This document shows positions 23,659-35,491 of a stretch of 64,000 nt of DNA, in pieces (position 1 is the stretch's first letter; every line of letters begins with the position of its first letter). The DNA is taken from NCBI RefSeq assembly GCF_052857255.1, contig NC_135505.1:56145868-56209867 (forward strand), in the 5' to 3' direction. The notes beneath the pieces were generated by a model. It searched no databases. It saw only the letters and a list, made by a program, of their open reading frames with translations, and was not told the DNA's origin. Both the position numbers and the translations under genes were made by a program. The DNA is from Amblyomma americanum (Eukaryota; Arthropoda; Arachnida; Ixodida; Ixodidae).

Positions 23659-24495
23659 ATGGCCAGCGCCGATGGAAGGGCCTCCGCCCTATCCGGTGAT
23701 GGCACTTCTGGCGATATCACTGCGCTGTCTCTTTGCCTTCTTGTTCTTGGCTTCTGATCCTCAGCTGTGGCTTGCTGAGGTAAGCAGCCAATTCTTTGTG
23801 GCCTGCATCACCTCACTGACGCAGAAGTTTCAGTACGTCTCTGCATCACTCTCACCCGAGGTTGCCGCTGAGGTACGCGATGTTCTTATAGCGCATCGGC
23901 CCCCCTTTGCCAAGTTGAATGGTGAGTTCTTCAAGCGAAGAAAGGCGCCAGAGTACCGCCGCCTGCAACAGCTCATCTCCTCCGAACAACTTGGGGATCG
24001 CAGACCTACCCAGTTGCTGCGGCTCATCCATCAGCTCCTGGACGACAAGGCTGCCACCTTCGACCGAGCTTTCCTGTGTTAGCTGTTCCTGCAGCTCTTG
24101 CTCGCGTCAGTCCGCATGGTGCTCGTCACCTCCGACGGTTTGTCTTGAGCAGCGCGCCGAACTTGCGTACTCCGTCATGCACGTATCTTGAAGCCCTTTT
24201 GCTCTCGGAGCTTCGTCGCGACCCCTTATCCCGCCATCACCTCATCTATTTCGATTGGACCTCTAGTGCCTTCATTACGATTGCCACACCCAGATTGCTC
24301 GTCTCTGGCCACCTCACCGCACTGTCCACTGCCCACGCTAGCTCTCCTTTTCGTCGCCGGGCGTCAGCTGATCGGCGTAGTCCAACACCACCTCTTCAAT
24401 ACAGCGAGTGCTGGTACGACTACACCTTCAAGTTCGAGGCGCGTCTGTGTGCTCCACTCTAGAGTTTCTAGAGAAACGGCCGGCCGCACGGCATT
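23659..24495 (+). pseudogene. Retrotransposon gag (DUF7041 type), frameshifted
   Basis: An ATG at 23659 (CGCAGCATGG context) opens MASADGRASALSGDG. After a frameshift the frame continues with DPQLWLAEVSSQFF, SLSPEVAAEVRDVLIA and RRLQQLISSEQLGDRRPTQ. This is the domain seen at the N-terminus of gag-like proteins of arthropod Ty3-type retrotransposons (DUF7041, named from memory). Further frameshifts give EQRAELAYSVMHVS (to 24191), then a basic region and SECWYDYTFKFEARLC near 24410, resembling the CWYH...C knuckle that ends such proteins. No protease, RT or integrase follows. It is a dead gag remnant, about 270 residues before decay. Confidence 0.8.
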
Positions 24496-26284
24496 AACGG
24501 CCATAGCCGGATGCCGAGGAAGGGGGGCGTAGTACGACCAGTCCGAAAACCGTCGATGCTGTGGAGTACCGACGGAGTAGGCCCGAGTCATCTCACTCTA
24601 AGCCATGGTCTTGTTATGTGGCCCGGTCGGCCTAGCCTTGAACACTCCCTCTTTAGTAGGAGCGGAGCAAGCTGGGGGATAAAATAAGCGCATAGTTGAT
24701 TGACTGGAAGCACAGGCGGGTCCCCCGAAAGTGTTAGAGCATGGTGCCAAGGGCGGGAGGGCCGATACGCTGACGACCTAAGCCTCTAAACGCGCTCGTC
24801 TGTGTCGTATCTTCGGGCGTTCGTGTTTCATCGCGCTGTTTGTTAGTTTAAATGCATTACCAACAAGCCCGGAACCTTGATCTTATGGAACTAAGCCTCG
24901 ACTGGCCGGATCGCACCACACATACTTGCGGTGTCTGAAAAACCGCGAAAAGCACTCGACGGTTAGTATCTGACAGGTTGGAAACAAACCCTGAAAGTCT
25001 TGGAAGGGACCCAGGTAGCTGACCTTGAATTAGGTTCCGCTGTCTTCGGCAGTCGGAGCCCGTGTCTTTTGGTGGGTCGTCGGACATCCCCTGAGCCGGA
25101 CCGCCCCATTGGGCAATCTTGACGCCGTCCATGCCCTGGCCAGGTAGGCCTGCAATAGAGTCGAGATGATTGAAGAATAAGAGCAAAAACTCGCCATCCC
25201 CATTCCCATTCCCATCCCTAATGCTATAACTCTTTTCCAAACAACCATTCATTCTATCCATTTCGCCCATCCTCTCCACTACTTCACAGGGGAGATCAGG
25301 AGAGTCTCCCCGGGCCCGTTCTCACGACTGTGGGTTGCTACAGTAGCTTTACCCTCTCCCATTTTTCCCTTTTTGACCACCTGCAGGTGGTAAAATTATC
25401 ATTGCCCATGGGCCTCTTGTTTTATTTTGGAATTGGATTAAGCCTGTTATACATTATGTGCTGCAGGCAGGGGCCTATTATTTTTCAGTCCTTTAGGTTG
25501 CCCCAACCTACCTTTAGTCAACTGAAATATATTGCGATGTGCAGACATATATATGGTGTCCCAGGTAATTTTGGCCACGGTTTAAAAAATATCCTGTTTC
25601 TTGTTTGAAAAGCAAAATTGCCGTTTCGCTTACAGAAGTCCCTTCGTGTCCAGGTTAAGTAGCAACTAGCCACATTTAAATCCCTCTTAATGAAAAAAAT
25701 CTCCGCTGCAGGCATAACTCCATCCACCATCCGTTGTGAAAGTACCTGAAGGAGGAATTGGCGCTAGCGTCTGTAGTGAAGGACGAAATCTAGCCGCAAG
25801 AAGATTCTGAAAGGAGAAACTGTCTCGCTCTCTCTCTCTATCGCTTTTGAATTTCTGACCCGTGCGGCCGTTGCAACCGCCGCGCTTCAGTGGCGTGTGT
25901 TTCGCAGTCATCAGTCGCACGTTATGTCGGGCGCTGTCGCCTGCTTTGCGGTGCAGTTCACAGACGATTTGGCGTCGTGTTCTTTCGTGTGTTAGTGATG
26001 TCGGTGCATGCATAAATTGCATGCATTCACTGTGCACGGACAGATTCTTCTGGTTTGCATATGTATTGCGTGAAAGACGCACGAAATGATGTACTGAAAG
26101 GTCAGTTGCGCCGTTTGAGAAAAACTTGACACCTGTGGCGCGCCGACACACAATATGTGTAATGTACGGAATGCTATAACGTATTTATGTAGTGTATATT
26201 GAGAAATATCTCTTTTTGGCTGAATATAGCGGGAACGATATAAGTGTCCCTAAATTCATGAAAAATGTCTAAGAGTTTATGATT
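24496..26284. other. Intergenic, nothing recognised
   Basis: GC-rich in the left third, which may be the 3' part of the adjoining gag element. No pol motifs. A CT-rich microsatellite lies at about 25826-25840. Nothing else recognised. Confidence 0.45.
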
Positions 26285-26515
26285 TATGATTTATTGGGGG
26301 CTTTAACGTCTCAAATGGAGTATGGGGGACGCCGTAATAAAAGGCTCCTGTAATTTCAACCATCCGGGGTTATCTACCATTGTCTGACATCGCACGTGCA
26401 GTGCACACGCCTCTAGAATTTCCCGTCCATCGAAATTCGACCACCGCGCCCGGGATCGAACCCGCGTCTTTCGGGTCAGCAGCGGTGCACCGTAACCATT
26501 GAGCACCACGGCGGC
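26285..26515 (-). repeat. Ruka-type SINE, near full length
   Basis: Minus orientation: the tRNA-like head with a GGGTTCGATCCC B box is at the right end (about 26455-26515). The TCTAGAGG body motif follows, and the tail reads AACGTCTCAAATGGAGTATG toward 26290. The A-box region is degenerate (GGTGCTCAATGGTTA). TTTATGATTTATGATTTATT at the tail is A-rich on the SINE strand. A clean target duplication was not found. Confidence 0.8.
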
Positions 26516-29500
26516 GGAAAAAAAAGATGTCCCTTCTCCGTACACCGGCCCAGCGCTTTAGTTACAATTGTTGACAGGCAGCGCAAAAAATTTTAACGTG
26601 CCACGACAGGAAATAAAGCCTGCGCGAAAACCCAAGTGCTGCACGCGGACATGAGCGTCATGGAGGTAACTCGGCCATGAATATAACTCGTACACAAAAC
26701 GCTATGAACGTAACTGAGGGAGGGACTGGCGCTACCGTCTGTAAGTCGTGGCCAACAAAAGGTATTCGAAGTTTCACCCCCCCCCCCCCCCCTCCGACAC
26801 AACTTTCAGAAAGGTCACGTGGTACTCGCGGCAGTCCTCAAACCAGTATACGCGCGAACAATGATCAGTATCTGTGCTGGCTATGTCGCAGGAACGCATT
26901 GCGCTCGCTATTAGTGCAACCATCGCAACGAATGCGACTAGGTGTACAGCTGAAAGTTCATTTCTGTATTCGGAAAACAAGGCGTACATGGTGTGCTTTT
27001 CAAACGTTATTTATAATTGCGGTCGATCCCACCATTTGACGGAAAAGCACTCTTTCCGACCGATATCACTTTTTCTACGCTCGATCTTGCCACTGTGCTG
27101 TAAAGCCTACTCTATGCGCAATAAATCTTCCCTGGAGAGCTGCTTCTCGCCGTTGTCCATGAATACATTCGCGGAAATAAAAAAGAGTTGTAACAAGCGC
27201 AAACAGCTCCACATGAACACTTCGCGACATTGCAACTGTGTACGTCTTGCGTAGGTTTGAAGGCCACTCAGTCAAGACAGTGTAGACTGCGACAAAACAA
27301 CTTGGTGGAAACTGTTACTCGCCGCTGCTGCACATGGCCAAGTCCGACGTAGCTGTCAACACTTGTAATTGCTACTATGCGGACAATATTATATGTTTCT
27401 CAGTATAACTAGTATCATCTAGGCCTGGTTTCTCACTCCGCTTCAAGAGCGCCCATCTTGCCTAGGTAAAGTAGCGGAGGGTGGACCTGGCATGTCACGG
27501 GACACCAGCCAATAGCTTCGATGTTTCGCATCCGCTCGTGCGCTCTAATGTTGAAGTTGACAAACTTGGTTCGCGCGGGTGGATGCGATGATCCGCCCTA
27601 TTGTTCAGCGCGTGCGCAGAGTCGGAAGGACGTGTCCGCATGAAACTCAAAAACGCCCAAACAGCGGCCTTTAGATGGGCTTGGCCGTAATACTGCACTG
27701 TATGAGTAAAAGAACAAGTATGAAGACGTGTGCGAAAAGTAAAATTGTTTATTTACGTGAATTAGTGTACTGTTGGGATCGCAAAAACTGAGATAAAGAA
27801 TCCATCTCCCTCACCACCCAGCGCGTGCGTTCTCCGGCGCGTGAGTCTACTTCATTTAGTGCAGATGTAGACGATGTTATTATCTTTGGGCTTTGGTTCC
27901 TTGGATGTGTACCCACTTGACAAAATGCGCAAACTCATGTTCTCGAATTGGAGTTCTTTTGAAAATGTATAAATATATAATTCCAAATTCCTCACCAATA
28001 AATCCGCCTTTCACTGCCAGAAAGACGTCAAGATGCCCGGAAGAGTCATTCAAACGATTTTTTTCTAAGAACAAAAATTAACTGTAGTTGTCAGCAGTAT
28101 TCCTGTAACAAACACAAATTCCAGTGTCTTGTTAAAAAAAATCGCAGGTGACAGGGCCAGCGTGTCGATTCTGTTCCTTTTCTCAGCCTTTTTCTTTTTT
28201 GGGCGGCCTAACTATGCAGATGGACTGACTCGCACAGCGCGCAGTGTTATTTCAGCCAATCGCTTACGCTCAGTGTAAAATTGATTAGGAATTTGCCTAT
28301 TACGCGCATACGTTCGGCTTTTTTGAATGTTTTTCATCGCAAAAAGTGAGATTTGGATTGGTCTGTTTATTTCGTAAAATGTCAGAACCTCTTAACCCAC
28401 TGCCAAATGGGGGAAAGGTAAATAAATATGCGCAGGTAAATTTCAGATGGAAATCAGAACGGCTGAGTTGCAGGCTCTTGATCGATCGTTTGAGCGTACC
28501 ACAGTGCATATTTGCTTTCTTTTTTTGTGCCCGAAGAAGCAAGCGACGCTTCGCGTAGTCACGCACGGCCCTAAACAAATGGAGATTCATCAGCACGTTG
28601 GCACTGATGGATTGTTTTGACAACTACTAACCCTGGAACTAATTTACTTGTCGTGTGACGTTATCACAGCCTGCACGACTATTTTTGATTGACCTGGTTG
28701 TTAGACTGCAAAATAAGCTTTAGAGATCACGTTAGGATCAACCCAGGACTGTCCGATTCATGAAACTCACTTTTTGTTGGAAAAAGGTATTACGTCACAA
28801 GGCCAGGTCAACAGAAAGAAAAAATTACAGGCTGCTACCCAGAGGATGCAAATTCAAAATTGAGTCGACGATCAATAATTGATACATATAGAGTGTGTTA
28901 TTGGTCATTAGACAGGTTAAAGGCATAAGCACCAGGATTGATATGGATGAAAATACAGATCAGGAATGATCAGCAATGGGAAAAAGAATGAAATAAAGAA
29001 TTAGTGGTCAGTGGAGAATGAAGATCACGCCACTACCACCACCAGTAACGGAGGAAAAACTGCATAAGGACCTGCGCACCGACAATGGTCCCGCAGCCGC
29101 CCCCTGCAACTCAGAAGAGCAAATATGGGAGCTAGTCGACCCAATATTGCGGTTGATGGGGAGACGATTGCAAACGAAGTGACGCAAACACACACAGAAG
29201 TTACAAGAGACGCTACGACAAACCTGTAATCTAATTCCATCGCACCGCAGCCTTAAAGTGACTTACGCGCCCTCATAGCTTTATTAAACTATTTGGCCTG
29301 TGACCCTCAGATTCTATGGTTTCCTTAGAACAGTAAAGTTTGGTATAAAATTGGGTAAATTAGACATAGCTATCCTGACATACATATGCCTGTAATACCG
29401 GTGGTGGCGCTCACGCAATGAAAACTTCGTTCGTTTCGGGAAACGGTGATTGCCATGTTTGGAACCTCTCTTTGCAGTTGTGTAAGCAGTGGCTAGAGCT

Positions 29501-29587
29501 AGTGGCGGCACGTCGAAACTGCCTTAAAATAATGTGCGATCCTGGAAAATCAAGTGACAAACCAACAGTGCATAAAAATTTTTAAAT
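26516..29587. other. Intergenic with a poly-C tract
   Basis: No supported gene. C16 lies at 26777-26792. Frames at 26677-27254, 28300-28623 and 29008-29240 overlap on both strands and show no family resemblance. Confidence 0.5.
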
Positions 29588-30130
29588 TTGCTGGGAGTTC
29601 GCGGTGGCGCCAAGACACCGACATCTCCTGCGAAGTGCTGCTCCATCCTGTTTCGAAACGGACAATGTTCAGCTCGGTACCCACGGTGGCGCAAATCATC
29701 GGCAGCCGCGGCATCCCACGCTGCCCCTGTGGGGTGCATTCCCAGCCTCAGCTCAGAAGGGCCAGGTTTGCTCGGTATTCGCGGTGGCGCAACTCACCGA
29801 CGCCATCACCGGCGCTCCTGCGAATGGGGACTGTTCCGACTGTGCAATGCCATCGAGAGTCGTCGAAACGCCCCTGACTTGGCTGGACGGACCCACGGTG
29901 GCGCCACTCACCGACACCCGCTGCAGACCGTCAGCTGGCGGTGTTCCTGTGGGGTGCCCCCCTGGGCCAAGGTTGGAAACACACTGGCGTCGCTCGGAGT
30001 CCGCGGTGACGCCACGCACCGTCACCCAAGTGCCATTAGAGGTGCGCCTGCGGGGCCCTGTTTCGAACATGGGTGGAGCGCGCACTAGCTTCGGAAACCC
30101 ACGATGTCGCTACTCACCGACACGCCACTC
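29588..30130 (+). repeat. Degenerate tandem repeat, period about 100 bp, six copies
   Basis: The core G/ACGGTGGCGC recurs at 29601, 29683, 29781, 29895, 30003 (GCGGTGACGC) and 30101 (ACGATGTCGC), spaced 82, 98, 114, 108 and 98 bp. Copies also share ACTCACCGACRCC and CTCCTGYGGGG words. Frames are open over 100-200 codons on both strands because the repeat is GC-rich, but they encode nothing I recognise. Its origin is unknown. Confidence 0.75.
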
Positions 30131-30650
30131 CTGGACGTGCTCCTGTGGGAGGTGGTTATTGCAATGTGCTTCGGCCAACCTGGGCTATAGGACATCTGCA
30201 CCCACCGGTGCTGATTCGCAACCCATCATTTGCCAAGCGTCTTAACCACCGAGTTACAATCTCACGGCGAGTACGATAGGATAGCGAGACCTCTTATACC
30301 AGAATGGTGCACAGATTGTGGAGTCCAAAGGTGTGCACTGCTCTGAATTCCTTCCTGAGAGCCATGAGAAAAACGCTGATATAGGAAGGGCGCCAAGCCA
30401 CAGCCCATGAGCCAGGTCTACTTCGATCACGTCGTCAATCAGGGCACATTGTAGATACCGCACACCTCACCGCCCCCTCCGCCCTTCGGGATAAGACATC
30501 ACCCTGCGCTTGACCAGCGTGACCGCGCTGAGCCGTGAGGACGTCTAGTGCTCCGTCAACAGTGCTCGGGCATAGATTGGGCTATTGCGACTAAACCTCG
30601 CCACTCTGGGTCTCTCTTTAGACAGGAGACAGTCGTTCTGCTTCGTGACC
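30131..30650. other. Intergenic, nothing recognised
   Basis: No gene recognised. The left edge may hold a seventh, very decayed unit of the adjacent tandem repeat. Confidence 0.5.
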
Positions 30651-30850
30651 CGCCGCGGTGGCTCAGCGGCCTTGGCGTTCGGCTGCTGACCCCAAAGTCG
30701 CAGGTTCGATCTCGGCCGGGGCAGTCCTGTTTCGATGGAGGCGGAAGAAAAACACCCACGGGCTGCGGGTGATCAGCGCACGATAAAGAACTCCTAATTA
30801 ATCCGGCGCACTTGAGTATATCCTCCCTTTTACTCTGAGTAGCCTCGCCA
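30651..30850 (+). repeat. Ruka-type SINE, diverged
   Basis: Head GCCGCGGTGGCTCAGCGG with B box GCAGGTTCGATCTCGGCCG, then TCGATGGAGGCGGAA and a decayed body (GTGATCAGCGCACGATAAAG corresponds to GTTAGTGCACGTTAAAG). More diverged than the 55.7-kb copy and belongs to a subtype with GCTGCTGACC in the anticodon region. No target duplication seen. Confidence 0.75.
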
Positions 30851-31439
30851 CAGGTAATACCCCACAGTCCTCAATCTACAAGCTTGCAAAGGGCAGGCAT
30901 TGGCCGCTAGAGCCGGCGCTGGTTACGACAGTGCAGCGAGGTGCAGCCACTGCTTCACTCCTGCCTTCACTCGATTCTCTACGGACACGGAACTCGCTTA
31001 TTGTAACCGTCATATGTGCGTTCGCGTACTTCAAGGCCGTTTGCATTCAACGCCTCTATTGCTAGCAAGTTGCGCACGACGATAGCGCTAACGGAGAGAA
31101 TGCTGAACTGCGTTAGTGACGCTCTACTCGGCTGCCCGACGCGGTTTAAAATGATGTACATCTAATAAATTCTTGCAGTAAATGCTTTTCAACAAATAGG
31201 TGTCTGAGCACAGTATACTAAAGATTTTTTTATCGAAATTAAGGTCTGTTAGACATATGCAGGTGGAGCTGTAGGCCACTGCGGTGTTTCCAATTCACTC
31301 AACAGAGTGGGTGCTGTAATTAAGAAATCTGAGGTCACTGCCTCACTGGTAGCACACATGAGTTCCACTATTAAGGAAAGGCTCGAGGCAGGCGCTCTAC
31401 TGATAACCTTCAACGTAGGTGGCAATTAAATCATCCAAT
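30851..31439. other. Intergenic, nothing recognised
   Basis: No gene or known repeat recognised before the LINE remnant begins. Confidence 0.5.
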
Positions 31440-32741
31440 GGCAGGTCGAGTCCTTAGTCCTGTCCGGCCCACTTTCACCGGTTGTGCACGCGTATGTAAC
31501 CGCGCCCAACAACGCCAAAAGAAATTTCCTCAACAACACGTTACCCTCAATGCGTACTAATGATCACAAAGAATTCTGGCGCATAGCTAACCAAAGAAAA
31601 TTCGACTCAATTCACGTAAGAGATCCTGACGGACTCCCTATAACGGATGCAGATTGTCCCGACGTCTTAAACAAAACTTTCAGTAAAAACTTTGTTCTTT
31701 GTCCTATCACAAAATTACCACCCTATCTGTCATATGCGTATCCGATTATGGACCCCGTATTAATTGATCCTATCGGCATCATGATATTAATTGACAACCT
31801 TTAGACATCCCCTAGCCCCGGCACTGACGTAATTAACAGCAATTTTTTTAAAAGCACTCGTACTCTCATCACTTATGGTTTGCGAGATTTTTCAGCAATC
31901 CTTCGATTCCTGCACTCTTCCTGATTACTGGAAAGTAGGGAATGTAGTTCCGGTCCGCAAATCAGGTAGCGAATTTCTCCTCTCAATTACCGTCGAATTT
32001 CATTAACCAGTATTCCCTGCAAAACTAGAACGCATCCTGTACACCTTCTTCAACAGCGCCTAGCAATGTTTCCGAAAATCTTTTTCATGTGGAACACAAT
32101 CAGCATCATTCACTCAAAATCTTCATATTATCATTGATAAAGGCTCAATAGCTGACTGGATATTTCTTGATTTATTGATAGCAAGATGGTATGGATGCTA
32201 TTAATAATTGGTGTGATTTGTGGAAAATGGAGCATAGTACATGTAAATGTGAAGCCTTACGTGTCTCTAGAAATTCCTGCTGTCCGAGCGTCTCTTACTT
32301 AACTAACAGTGCTCTCAAATCCGTCAATTCCCAGCGTTATCTCGGCAACGAAAACTTTTGTGATCATACTTGGTCCCTTCACATTAACACCATAATTAAC
32401 AATGCTAATCGCATGCTTGGTTATCTTCGCAATAATTTCTCTTCTGCCCTCAGCTCAATTAAAGACCTCCTGTACAAGAGACTAATCCGTAGCAATCTAT
32501 AATACGCTGCATCTATTTGGGACCCTAGTTGTGCTAACCTAACGGATGCCCTGGAGCTTGTCTAGAATAACTCCGTTCGGTTCATTCTGCATAACTACCA
32601 ACGTACTGCTAACATATCATCAATGAAACGGATGTTAAATCTACCTTCATTACCTTCTCGTCGTAAATTTTCTCGCATTTGCTTATTCTATAAAATTTTT
32701 CATATTTGTCCCAAGATTCGTAGCGCACTCATCCCTTCACC

Positions 32742-32755
32742 TTCGTGCATCTAAT
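32742..32755 (+). repeat. Target site duplication, left copy
   Basis: TTCGTGCATCTAAT, identical to 32989-33002 on the other side of the SINE. Confidence 0.9.
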
Positions 32756-32988
32756 TTTTTTTATTTCGGCCTAACGTCCCAAAGCGACTCAGGCTATGAG
32801 GGACGCCGCAGTGGAGGACTCCAAAAGTTTCGACTACCTGGGATTCTTTAACGTGCCCTGACATCGCACAGTGCACAGGCCTCTAGAATTTCGCCTCTAT
32901 CGAAATTCGATCGCCGCGACCGGGATCGAACCCGCGTCTTTCGTGCCAGCAGCCGAGCGCCATAACCACTCAGCCACTGTGGCGGCTA
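32756..32988 (-). repeat. Ruka-type SINE inserted in a LINE
   Basis: A 233-bp minus-strand copy. The tRNA-like head is at the right end (GTGGCTGAGTGGTTATGGCG read on the minus strand). Then come the B box GGGTTCGATCCCG, the CTAGAGGCC body, and the tail up to a T run at 32756-32763 (A-tail on the SINE strand). It is flanked by a perfect 14-bp direct repeat, which proves insertion by target-primed reverse transcription and fixes both ends exactly. Confidence 0.95.
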
Positions 32989-33002
32989 TTCGTGCATCTA
33001 AT
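32989..33002 (+). repeat. Target site duplication, right copy
   Basis: Same 14 bases as 32742-32755; the LINE sequence resumes immediately after. Confidence 0.9.
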
Positions 33003-33112
33003 CTCGTCTGGACCACGCACACAAGGTTGGAATGTAACCGTACAGGACGAAAACAAGCAGCAACTCCTTGTGGTCATACGCACATAATCCATTTATCGAA
33101 GGCCAAAAGCAA

Positions 33113-35208
33113 ACAATAGTATACGTCGAATTTAGCGCCAAATTTCTTTCTAGCCGTGGACCTTCTGTCTAGGTCGCAACAGTTCAAAGATCTTGTCACC
33201 TTTCCGCTTTGGAGTCGGTACGTGGCGACGCAGTGCGGCGGCTTTGAGGAACATATGAATTGTCTCTATAGCATTACGGCGTGCTTCGTAGTCAGAGAGA
33301 TTACTGAAAGACTCTGACAAGGCAAAGAAAACGTTGTCTGCACACCGGTCTCCGGTCTGCCTGTATAATATTCTCAGAGTTCACCGTTGCGAAGCTGATT
33401 CTGATGGCGATTGTGATAGCACTCATCCCTAAGTGGATTCTTGGGCCGTAGGCTGCACATACTGACGAAGTTAATAAAGCTCTAATTCAAGACAGCATGA
33501 GACAAGCACAACACACAGTGCTAAATACGAATGAATTGTTTTGTAGTTTACAGGAATATGTAATAGAAGCTAGCCAACAAAAAAAGATTAAATTTGAATG
33601 TGCGGTGATCTAGTGGAGCGAAGGAAAGCATCTTTTTTTTTTTCTTCGGAAGGATGAATTTCTTCCTCATAGAAGCGCACCGCACGCTCCATGGGTGTCT
33701 AGCGCGCGTCCACAATGTGACCGGTGCCACGATCCACGCTTTTGGGTTTTGGCATTAGTTAATCATGTCGATTGACAGATGGCGTTCCTAGATTGCACTA
33801 GGACGAGCGTGTATTTTCCTTTAATTTTGTGTGCTCGGTTATGCTCGGATGTTTCCGAGCTATCAGTGAAATTAAGTTGAAGGTACGAGTGTACTGTCAC
33901 TGCCTCATGATGTCATTGTGCTATAAGAGCTTGGTCTCCATTTACTCCGAGGAACGCCTCCTGCACAGCTATCCTTGTAAAGGGCAGCTGCTGTTCGACA
34001 GGCATCAAGACACCAGCGGAAATGGATGGACTATTTTAAATAAGATTAGTTTGAAAGAAATCGTTTTCAATTTGCTCTGCGGAACTGCGTTCGGGTGAGC
34101 AGTGGAGTGAGAGAGAGAGGAAAGAATTTTTATGAGAGGAAAGGAGGAGTGGTAAGTTCTTGCTTAGAGCCTTCCGGTGATATAAAACTTGCATATGTAT
34201 TGCTCTGGATGGTCTTGAGCGTTGAAGGGCCTGACACCTGGAATGTGGGGACCACATTCTATGTGCTGTGCTGAATAGTCAACGTGCTATGCTCTGACGA
34301 GTGCAATGCCAACACATTTCCAAACAATATGTCACATGAATGAAAACTGCTGATGCTGCCTGCGGCAACTTTGAACGTTTATATATGACTAGCAGCCGGT
34401 AATAAAGATTAATGTTTGTTTCCGCAGTGCTTTGTATCATACAGATCTCGTGGACAAGGTAAAGTCTAAGCGGCTGGCCACGGAGACTTTGCACCCCTGC
34501 TAGGTCACATCAAGTGTTTTCATTATTTAAGTACGAGATATGAAACTAAATTTGGAGCAAATATGAAACTGCTACGCTAGATTCAGTAATGCATTTTATT
34601 TTTAGCTATACCTGGTGCAGTTCTTGGGTAATTATAATTAACACCCTTGTAAAGTCACCTCAAGGTCTTAAATAATTAAGTGGAAAGTGCGCAAATTTTT
34701 TATGCCAGCATGTTCACAAAACCCTGTCCTGCATATGACGCTATTCTTTTTTTAGATGATCATGTACTTATATGCATGCATAGTTACGTGAAAACGTTTC
34801 TTACAAAAATAACGAACATAATACTGCACGTGTAGGAAAAAAAAAGTCGAGAGATAAATTGCACTCCTCAACGTCTCAGGAATCGTTTGCGACAAATAGA
34901 ATAATTCTATTTTAGTGCGTTACGAAATTACGAAGGTGTGAGTGATGCCAATCACAGGAAATGTGAAAGGTCAGAAAACGAACCTTAACTTTTATTTCCT
35001 CGTTTTTGGCCTCTTCGCTTGCGCTTTGGTCAAAGAAATGCGGCCCTGAACTCAAAGAAAGCCTCAAAGAAATTACCTCACAATTTTCGTCGACCACGCA
35101 TCTCGAAAGCGTACTTTATAAATTTCTACTGAATATTTTGCTATAATTTTTCGTCACGAGACAGAACGCCCCAGGGCTAAGAAAGAAAATAATAATATAA
35201 TAATAATA
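33113..35208. other. Intergenic, nothing recognised
   Basis: No supported gene or classified repeat. A GA-rich microsatellite lies at about 34110-34125. Confidence 0.5.
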
Positions 35209-35425
35209 ATTGGTTTTTGAGGAAAGGAAATGGCGCAGTATCTGTCTCATATATCTTTGGACACCTGAACCGCGCCGTAAGGGAAGGGATAAAGGAGGGA
35301 GTGAAAGAAGGCAGGAAGAAAGAGGTGCCGTAATGGAGGGCTCCGGAATAATTTCGACCACCTGGGGATCTTTAACGTGCACTGACATCGCACAGCACAC
35401 GGGCGCCTTAGCGTTTTTATGGAGG
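35209..35425 (-). repeat. SINE of the same superfamily, 3' part
   Basis: Read on the minus strand it contains the body words shared with the other SINEs (CACACGGGCG reversed, GATGTCAGTGCACGTTAAAG, CCCCAGGTGGTCGAA, TCCGGAGCCCTCC). It then has a longer tail ending TTTTCCTCAAAAACC at about 35212. The tRNA-like head is absent: at the place where it should continue, the sequence turns back on itself as the palindrome recorded separately. Confidence 0.7.
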
Positions 35426-35491
35426 AAAAACGCTAAGGCGCCCGTGTGCTGTGCGATGTCAGTGCACGTTAAAGATCCCCAGGTGGTCGAA
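35353..35491. repeat. Perfect 66-bp inverted repeat with 7-base loop
   Basis: The arms 35353-35418 and 35426-35491 are exact reverse complements by eye; the loop is ATGGAGG (35419-35425). Both arms are SINE body sequence. The structure could extrude as a cruciform or fold as a long hairpin RNA. Perfect identity means it is recent, conserved by conversion, or an artefact of library construction or assembly. Confidence 0.9.

Larger units (their letters stand above)
31440..33112 (+). pseudogene. Jockey/CR1-like LINE remnant, split by a SINE
   Basis: From about 31484 there is a pre-RT region (NDHKEFWRIANQR, DADCPDVLNKTFSKNF), then in shifted frames SPGTDVINSNFF and DYWKVGNVVPVRKSG (RT motifs 1-2). 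The central RT part, including the catalytic box, is missing between about 32100 and 32190. The frame resumes with INNWCDLWKMEHSTCKCEAL, YLGNENFCDHTWSLHINTI and LLYKRLIRSNL, the post-RT thumb of the group. A SINE then interrupts, and the LINE continues beyond it (LVWTTHTRLECNRTGRKQ). Stops and deletions show it is dead. Confidence 0.8.

Noticed and set aside
29604..30245. 213-codon plus-strand open frame as a gene
   Set aside because: It lies in a GC-rich degenerate tandem repeat with overlapping long frames on both strands and no recognisable protein feature.
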